A DNA stretch of 36,417 bases, taken from Rikenellaceae bacterium. Its GTDB lineage: Bacteria; Bacteroidota; Bacteroidia; Bacteroidales; UBA932. The position numbers and the translations under genes are program-made. How positions within the stretch are numbered: position 1 is the stretch's first letter; every line of letters starts with the position of its first letter. The DNA is taken from NCBI GenBank assembly GCA_900771335.1, contig CAAGNP010000023.1, forward strand, positions 1 to 36,417, in the 5' to 3' direction. Shown here piece after piece: positions 32,748-36,417 of the stretch. A model generated the notes under the pieces. It ran no database searches, was not told the DNA's origin, and saw only the letters and a list, made by a program, of their open reading frames with translations.

Positions 32748-34676
32748 TTATTTATCCAATCGTCCGTAGCGGGAGTTGCAACTCTTGAATTCAGGGACGA
32801 TCTCTTTCATCTGAGCTACAGTAGCCTCTTTATCCATAGTTACTGCAGCTTCCCTCAACTTATCGAAATTGGCCTTGACATCTTCGTAATCGTATCTTCT
32901 CACTTTTGCAAGGAAAATCTTCTTGTGCACGGTAGGGATTGTATTCTCTTCATTGCTCAGAAGCTCTTCATACAATTTCTCACCAGGACGGAGACCAACA
33001 TATTCAATCTTGACATCCTTACCCAATTCCAAACCGGCCAATGTGATCATATTTTTCGCCAGGTCTGCAATCTTCACCGGTTCACCCATATCAAATACAA
33101 ATATTTCATCCTCTTTACCCATAGTAGAGGCTTCAAGAACCAGTCTGCATGCCTCCGGAATAGTCATAAAGTATCTGATAATACGTGGATCTGTCACTGT
33201 AACAGGACCACCGGCGGCAATCTGTTTCTTGAACAGAGGGATAACAGAGCCATTGGAACCAAGTACGTTACCGAATCTTGTGGTTACATATTTTGTTTTA
33301 CCCTTCACTTTACCTTCGGCGATAGCCCTGCTCAGACTTTGTGTATAGATCTCTGCGATACGTTTGGAAGCACCCATAACATTGGCAGGATTCACAGCTT
33401 TGTCAGTAGAGACCATAACAAACTTCTCTACACCAAACTCCAGTGACATATTTGCCACATTCATTGTACCGAATACATTGGTATTCACAGCCTCTACAGG
33501 ATTATTCTCCATCATAGGGACATGCTTGTATGCCGCTGCATGGAAAACCACATTTGGCTGATATCTCTTGAATACATACTCCAGTTTGGGTCTTTGACGC
33601 ACATCACCTATAACAAACTTCTTCTCAATTCTGGGAGCTACATCCTTCAACTCAAGCATTACATCATTCATCGGGGTCTCAGCTATATCGAAAAGGATAA
33701 GTTTCTGAATAGGAATTTTAAGCAACTGACGGCACAATTCGCTACCAATAGATCCTGCAGCACCGGTCACCATTACCACTTTATCGGTAAGGAATGTCCT
33801 GATGTCATCCATATTTATATGTACCTGTTCCCTGCCCAGAAGATCTTCGATTTTAACCTCTCTGAGAGGAGGCATAATCACATTGCTGTCTCCCAATTCA
33901 CTTACACCTGGAGATATCAGCACCGAAATATCATTCTTGGTACAAAATGAGATAAGTCTGTCCTGCTCTTTTCTTGCATCATCATAATTTGCAAAGACAA
34001 CACCTGATATATTATGTTTGCCTACAATCTCCTGGAATTTCCTCTCTGAATGGATAGTGTATACGGGATAACCTGAAAGGGTCCTTTTAGAGAAGGAACC
34101 GTTCTGATTTATCAGCATGTAACCTTCAAAGATATAGTCCCTTGATTTGATGACCATCATACCTGCCGATACTGCAGCATCATTGTCACCATATACCAGA
34201 ATCCTTTGGGCCTTGTCCTCACTCACTTTCTTAAGCATAATCTTATACACCGTAGAAACTACTGTCCTGATAATGATAAGGGAGAGCAATGTGAAAAGCA
34301 CATCCATTATCTCCACAAGAATCAGATTGAGGAATGGAACAGCGTATGTTCCTGCTGAACTCAAGGCGAACATGAATACCATCATTATGGCAGCCTTGAA
34401 AATGGTTACACCTATAAGAGCTCCGACTTCTACAATTGTGGTATGTCTTACCGCTACAGCATAAGTTTTGAATGAAACTATACTGATAACAGACGATACA
34501 GCAGCAAACAGGGCCAGGTAATAATAGATGTTTGAATTTATATCTATTTTTAGCGCCCATGACACTATAAGGAATGCCACCAATGATGCAATGATAGACG
34601 CTATGGTATCAATAGCCAATATTATAGACTTGTGTGCGTATCTGTCCTGAAATATTTTAAAGATTTTTCCAAACAT
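32748..34676 (-). CDS. UDP-HexNAc 4,6-dehydratase-type membrane protein (CapD/WbpM)
   Basis: The protein has about 642 residues and four N-terminal helices (to about 150), as in WbpM. A CoA-binding-like domain follows (RILVYGDNDAA). The short-chain dehydrogenase domain has VMVTGAAGSIGSELCRQLL (NAD site), FHAAAYKHVPMMENNP, VSTDKAVNP and the Met-x3-Lys of MGASKR, the variant that replaces Tyr-x3-Lys in this group. These enzymes convert UDP-GlcNAc to the 4-keto-6-deoxy sugar for capsule or O-antigen. The ATG at 34697 would add seven residues, but the promoter at 34709-34739 would then leave only about six bases of leader, so 34676 is chosen. It is the first gene of the minus-strand unit reaching 29545. 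Confidence 0.92.
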   Translation of the reverse strand: MFGKIFKIFQDRYAHKSIILAIDTIASIIASLVAFLIVSWALKIDINSNIYYYLALFAAVSSVISIVSFKTYAVAVRHTTIVEVGALIGVTIFKAAIMMVFMFALSSAGTYAVPFLNLILVEIMDVLFTLLSLIIIRTVVSTVYKIMLKKVSEDKAQRILVYGDNDAAVSAGMMVIKSRDYIFEGYMLINQNGSFSKRTLSGYPVYTIHSERKFQEIVGKHNISGVVFANYDDARKEQDRLISFCTKNDISVLISPGVSELGDSNVIMPPLREVKIEDLLGREQVHINMDDIRTFLTDKVVMVTGAAGSIGSELCRQLLKIPIQKLILFDIAETPMNDVMLELKDVAPRIEKKFVIGDVRQRPKLEYVFKRYQPNVVFHAAAYKHVPMMENNPVEAVNTNVFGTMNVANMSLEFGVEKFVMVSTDKAVNPANVMGASKRIAEIYTQSLSRAIAEGKVKGKTKYVTTRFGNVLGSNGSVIPLFKKQIAAGGPVTVTDPRIIRYFMTIPEACRLVLEASTMGKEDEIFVFDMGEPVKIADLAKNMITLAGLELGKDVKIEYVGLRPGEKLYEELLSNEENTIPTVHKKIFLAKVRRYDYEDVKANFDKLREAAVTMDKEATVAQMKEIVPEFKSCNSRYGRLDK

Positions 34677-34708
34677 ACTTTTAATGTAGTTATCCATAGT
34701 TATCTTCG

Positions 34709-34739
34709 CAAAGTTATGACAAAATTAGTAGAATACAAA
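34709..34739 (-). promoter_or_regulatory. Promoter of the CapD/dehydrogenase unit
   Basis: On the minus strand TTTG (34739-34736), a 19-base spacer and TAACTTTG (34716-34709) match the Bacteroidota consensus. The predicted start is near 34703. This gives a 27-base leader to the ATG at 34676 and only about 6 bases to the ATG at 34697. Confidence 0.75.
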
Positions 34740-34798
34740 AAGTTAAGTTCTCTATAGCTCCACATAATGACATGACTCCGCATTTGTGACCAAAAAAA

Positions 34799-36190
34799 TT
34801 ATAAATCTATCACGCCACTACCTATCATTTCCCCATCTTCACCATACCACGCGGCAAACTGTCCTGCAGAAATCCCCCTCTGATGTTCACTGAATACTAC
34901 ATAAAGATATCCCTCCATCTGGTAAAGGGTAGCCCTCTGAAGAGGCTGCCTGTAGCGGATGCGCAGTGCGTAAGATCTCTTCTCCCCCACCGCCATTTTC
35001 AAATCCTCCCTTATCCAGTGGACTTCGTCATTTGAAATCTTGAGGGCCTTTCTCAAAAGTCCCGGATGGTGATGCCCCTCACCCACATAGATAATGTTGT
35101 CCTCAATATTTGTATCGATAACAAAAATAGACTCTTTATGGCCACCGATATTGAGCCCTTTACGTTGTCCGATGGTAAAGAACTGTGCTCCAAAGTGTTT
35201 ACCGATGACCTTACCATCGGACTGCTTGTATCTGTACACCTTTGACAAAGCCCCCAATGCCTCTTCAAGTTCACTGGCAGACATTGAGTCCAGATTCAAG
35301 TCTCCGGTACCAAATGTCACTTCAGAGGTTGGGAGACCATTTGCCTCGGATTCCACCACATGCATATCGGAAGCTGCATCCTTTCTCCATCCATATCCGG
35401 GATAACCCTCCAATTCCCTATAGAAATCCTCAAATATCTCCACCACCACTCCATCCTTGGCGGTCAATTTCTGCTGGAGGAATACAGGAAGGTCCACTTT
35501 GCCCACAAAACAGATCCCCTGGGAATCCTTTTTATCCGCACTCGGAAGACCCGCCTCTGCAGCCAGTCTGCGAACCTCAGGCTTCACAATATCCCCAATA
35601 GGGAAAAGAGCCTTGGACAACTGCTGCTGCGTAAGCTGGCACAAGAAATAGGTCTGATCTTTATTATTGTCGCTTCCGGCAATGATCCTGTATGCAATAT
35701 CACTATCACCAACACCGGCAGTGGTCAAATCGCAAGGGACGCCACCATCCATCACAGGAATCGCCTCCTGGGTTGATTTTCTCAACAACGCCTTGCGGCA
35801 ATAGTGCCCTGTGGCCACATAATCAGCCCCAAGCTCCTCTGCACACTTGAGAAATGCGTCAAATTTTATCTCGCTATTACACAGAACATCGGGATTTGGG
35901 GTCCTCCCCTTCTCATACTCCGCAAACATATAATCGACCACCCTCTGACGGTAAACACCCGAAAGATCCACAAAATGGAATGGGATATCGAGCTTTTTGG
36001 CCACCATCCTGGCAACACTCAAATCCTCCTCCCACTCACAGTCTCCATGCAATGTTCCTGTGGTATCGTGCCAGTTCTGCATAAAAAGTGCAAACACGTC
36101 ATATCCAGCCTTTTTCAGCAGCAATGCTGCCACTGAGGAATCTACTCCTCCCGACAGTCCTACGGCAATTCTAATTTTACTTTTCATCAT
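34799..36190 (-). CDS. mnmA: tRNA 2-thiouridine(34) synthase MnmA
   Basis: The enzyme has about 463 residues from the ATG at 36190 (an ATG directly after it, at 36187, is equally possible). It adds sulfur to U34 of Lys, Glu and Gln tRNAs in the cytoplasm. The PP-loop is AVGLSGGVDSSVAALLL near the start. The first catalytic Cys is in NPDVLCNSEIKF and the second in DSQGICFVGKVDL; FTIGQRKGLNIGG and the C-terminal AGQFAAWYGEDGEMIGSGVI are family motifs. A region of extra length between DYVATGHYCRK and DQTYFLC is present. A longer frame starting at 36292 reads into the SRP RNA and is not used. The gene is divergent from ffs; I did not find an exact promoter box for it. Confidence 0.95.
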   Translation of the reverse strand: MMKSKIRIAVGLSGGVDSSVAALLLKKAGYDVFALFMQNWHDTTGTLHGDCEWEEDLSVARMVAKKLDIPFHFVDLSGVYRQRVVDYMFAEYEKGRTPNPDVLCNSEIKFDAFLKCAEELGADYVATGHYCRKALLRKSTQEAIPVMDGGVPCDLTTAGVGDSDIAYRIIAGSDNNKDQTYFLCQLTQQQLSKALFPIGDIVKPEVRRLAAEAGLPSADKKDSQGICFVGKVDLPVFLQQKLTAKDGVVVEIFEDFYRELEGYPGYGWRKDAASDMHVVESEANGLPTSEVTFGTGDLNLDSMSASELEEALGALSKVYRYKQSDGKVIGKHFGAQFFTIGQRKGLNIGGHKESIFVIDTNIEDNIIYVGEGHHHPGLLRKALKISNDEVHWIREDLKMAVGEKRSYALRIRYRQPLQRATLYQMEGYLYVVFSEHQRGISAGQFAAWYGEDGEMIGSGVIDL

Positions 36191-36191
36191 T

Positions 36192-36222
36192 CTTGTTTTT
36201 TCAATAAAAATGCATACCTTTG
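36192..36222 (+). promoter_or_regulatory. Promoter of the SRP RNA gene
   Basis: CTTG (36192-36195), a 19-base spacer and TACCTTTG (36215-36222) form a consensus Bacteroidota promoter. The RNA's first G is expected six bases downstream at 36228. The -33 box starts two bases from the mnmA ATG. Confidence 0.85.
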
Positions 36223-36227
36223 CATTC

Positions 36228-36325
36228 GGGTAAGTCATACACGACCAGCTCCCTTTTAACTCCCCCAGGGCCGGAAGGCAGCAAGGGTACAAAGGTTGTA
36301 GCGGTGCGATGTATCAAGCTTACCC
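36228..36325 (+). ncRNA. ffs: Signal recognition particle RNA, small bacterial type
   Basis: About 98 nt. The 5' end GGGTAAG (36228-36234) pairs with CTTACCC (36319-36325), and TCATACA pairs loosely with TGTATCA inside. The tip carries GGGCCGGAAGGCAGCAAGGG, the Ffh-binding domain IV hairpin with its GGAA tetraloop closed by GCC/GGC and the asymmetric AGCA side. Seven T follow (36326-36332) as terminator. The RNA forms the scaffold that holds Ffh during co-translational targeting to the membrane. No Alu domain is present, as in other small bacterial SRP RNAs. Confidence 0.95.
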
Positions 36326-36332
36326 TTTTTTT

Positions 36333-36417
36333 ATTTCCCCCCTCCCAACCCTCCCCCAAGGGTGAGGGCTAAGTCGCTTCGCTCCGGGTCTCTGATTCTG
36401 CCATCTGCCAGTTTTCC
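36333..36417. other. Window end, no gene seen
   Basis: The 85 bases after the SRP RNA hold a C-rich stretch with CCCTCCC and ACCCT repeats and an imperfect pairing (ACCCT with AGGGT), then ordinary sequence. No open frame, tRNA or promoter box was recognised. The C-rich part could be the edge of an intergenic repeat cut by the window end. Confidence 0.3.

Noticed and set aside
36191..36292. N-terminal extension of mnmA by 34 residues
   Set aside because: It runs through the SRP promoter and RNA, and MnmA proteins normally start just before the SGGVDSS loop.
1..36417. CRISPR array, tRNA, rRNA, insertion sequence, attachment site or toxin-antitoxin pair
   Set aside because: No evenly spaced direct repeats, tRNA cloverleaf, transposase, integrase or paired small genes of that kind were seen on either strand.

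Overview
The window looks like a chromosomal segment from a member of Bacteroidota, probably order Bacteroidales. The gene families are typical of that group: a short primary sigma factor without region 1.1, a CapD/FlaA1-type dehydratase, YugP, RNase Y next to ZapA, and a nitrilase-type omega-amidase. Several intergenic regions carry the Bacteroidota promoter pattern TTTG or TTG, 19 bases, then TAnnTTTG. It is best in front of the ZapA pair, the CapD gene and the SRP RNA. Shine-Dalgarno sequences are weak or absent, and many genes sit 1 to 20 bases apart or overlap. I see no tRNA, rRNA, CRISPR array, insertion sequence or intact prophage.

Left end (1-3200): a truncated phage-like gene fragment runs off the edge. 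A lone alpha/beta hydrolase and a sialate O-acetylesterase follow. Behind the esterase lie two copies of a 30-bp imperfect palindrome. From 3158 to 5609, minus strand, there is a small cell-division and RNA locus: a coiled-coil protein, ZapA, a strong 6S RNA candidate starting at the zapA stop codon, and RNase Y with a clear terminator. From 5647 to 10235 four tightly coupled genes encode an outer-membrane beta-barrel, an unusual SstT/GltP-like symporter, an omega-amidase-like hydrolase and a 5'-nucleotidase lipoprotein.

A plus-strand trio (10306-13269) encodes a polyprenol-phosphate mannosyltransferase, a dihydroorotase and an EamA transporter. A long minus-strand block follows (13275-26974): Tex, a ClC channel with CBS domains, a small acidic protein, YgiQ, ArgS, an alanine/glycine-type symporter, an M3 peptidase lipoprotein, the primary sigma factor and a DegQ/HtrA protease. 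The peptidase, symporter and ArgS genes are 1 base apart. Divergent from the protease, dnaN, a DnaQ-like exonuclease with a C-terminal DUF3820 and a degenerate fumarylacetoacetase-like protein run on the plus strand (27076-29552).

Right end (29545-36417): an HI0933-type flavoprotein, a YugP metallopeptidase, a nucleotide-sugar dehydrogenase and a CapD-type dehydratase form one minus-strand unit with a well-placed promoter. MnmA and a divergent small SRP RNA close the window. Most of the content is housekeeping. The least explained items are the 6S candidate, the twin palindromes, the motif-altered symporter in its coupled operon, the FAH-like protein beside dnaN and the symmetric sigma-factor promoter.
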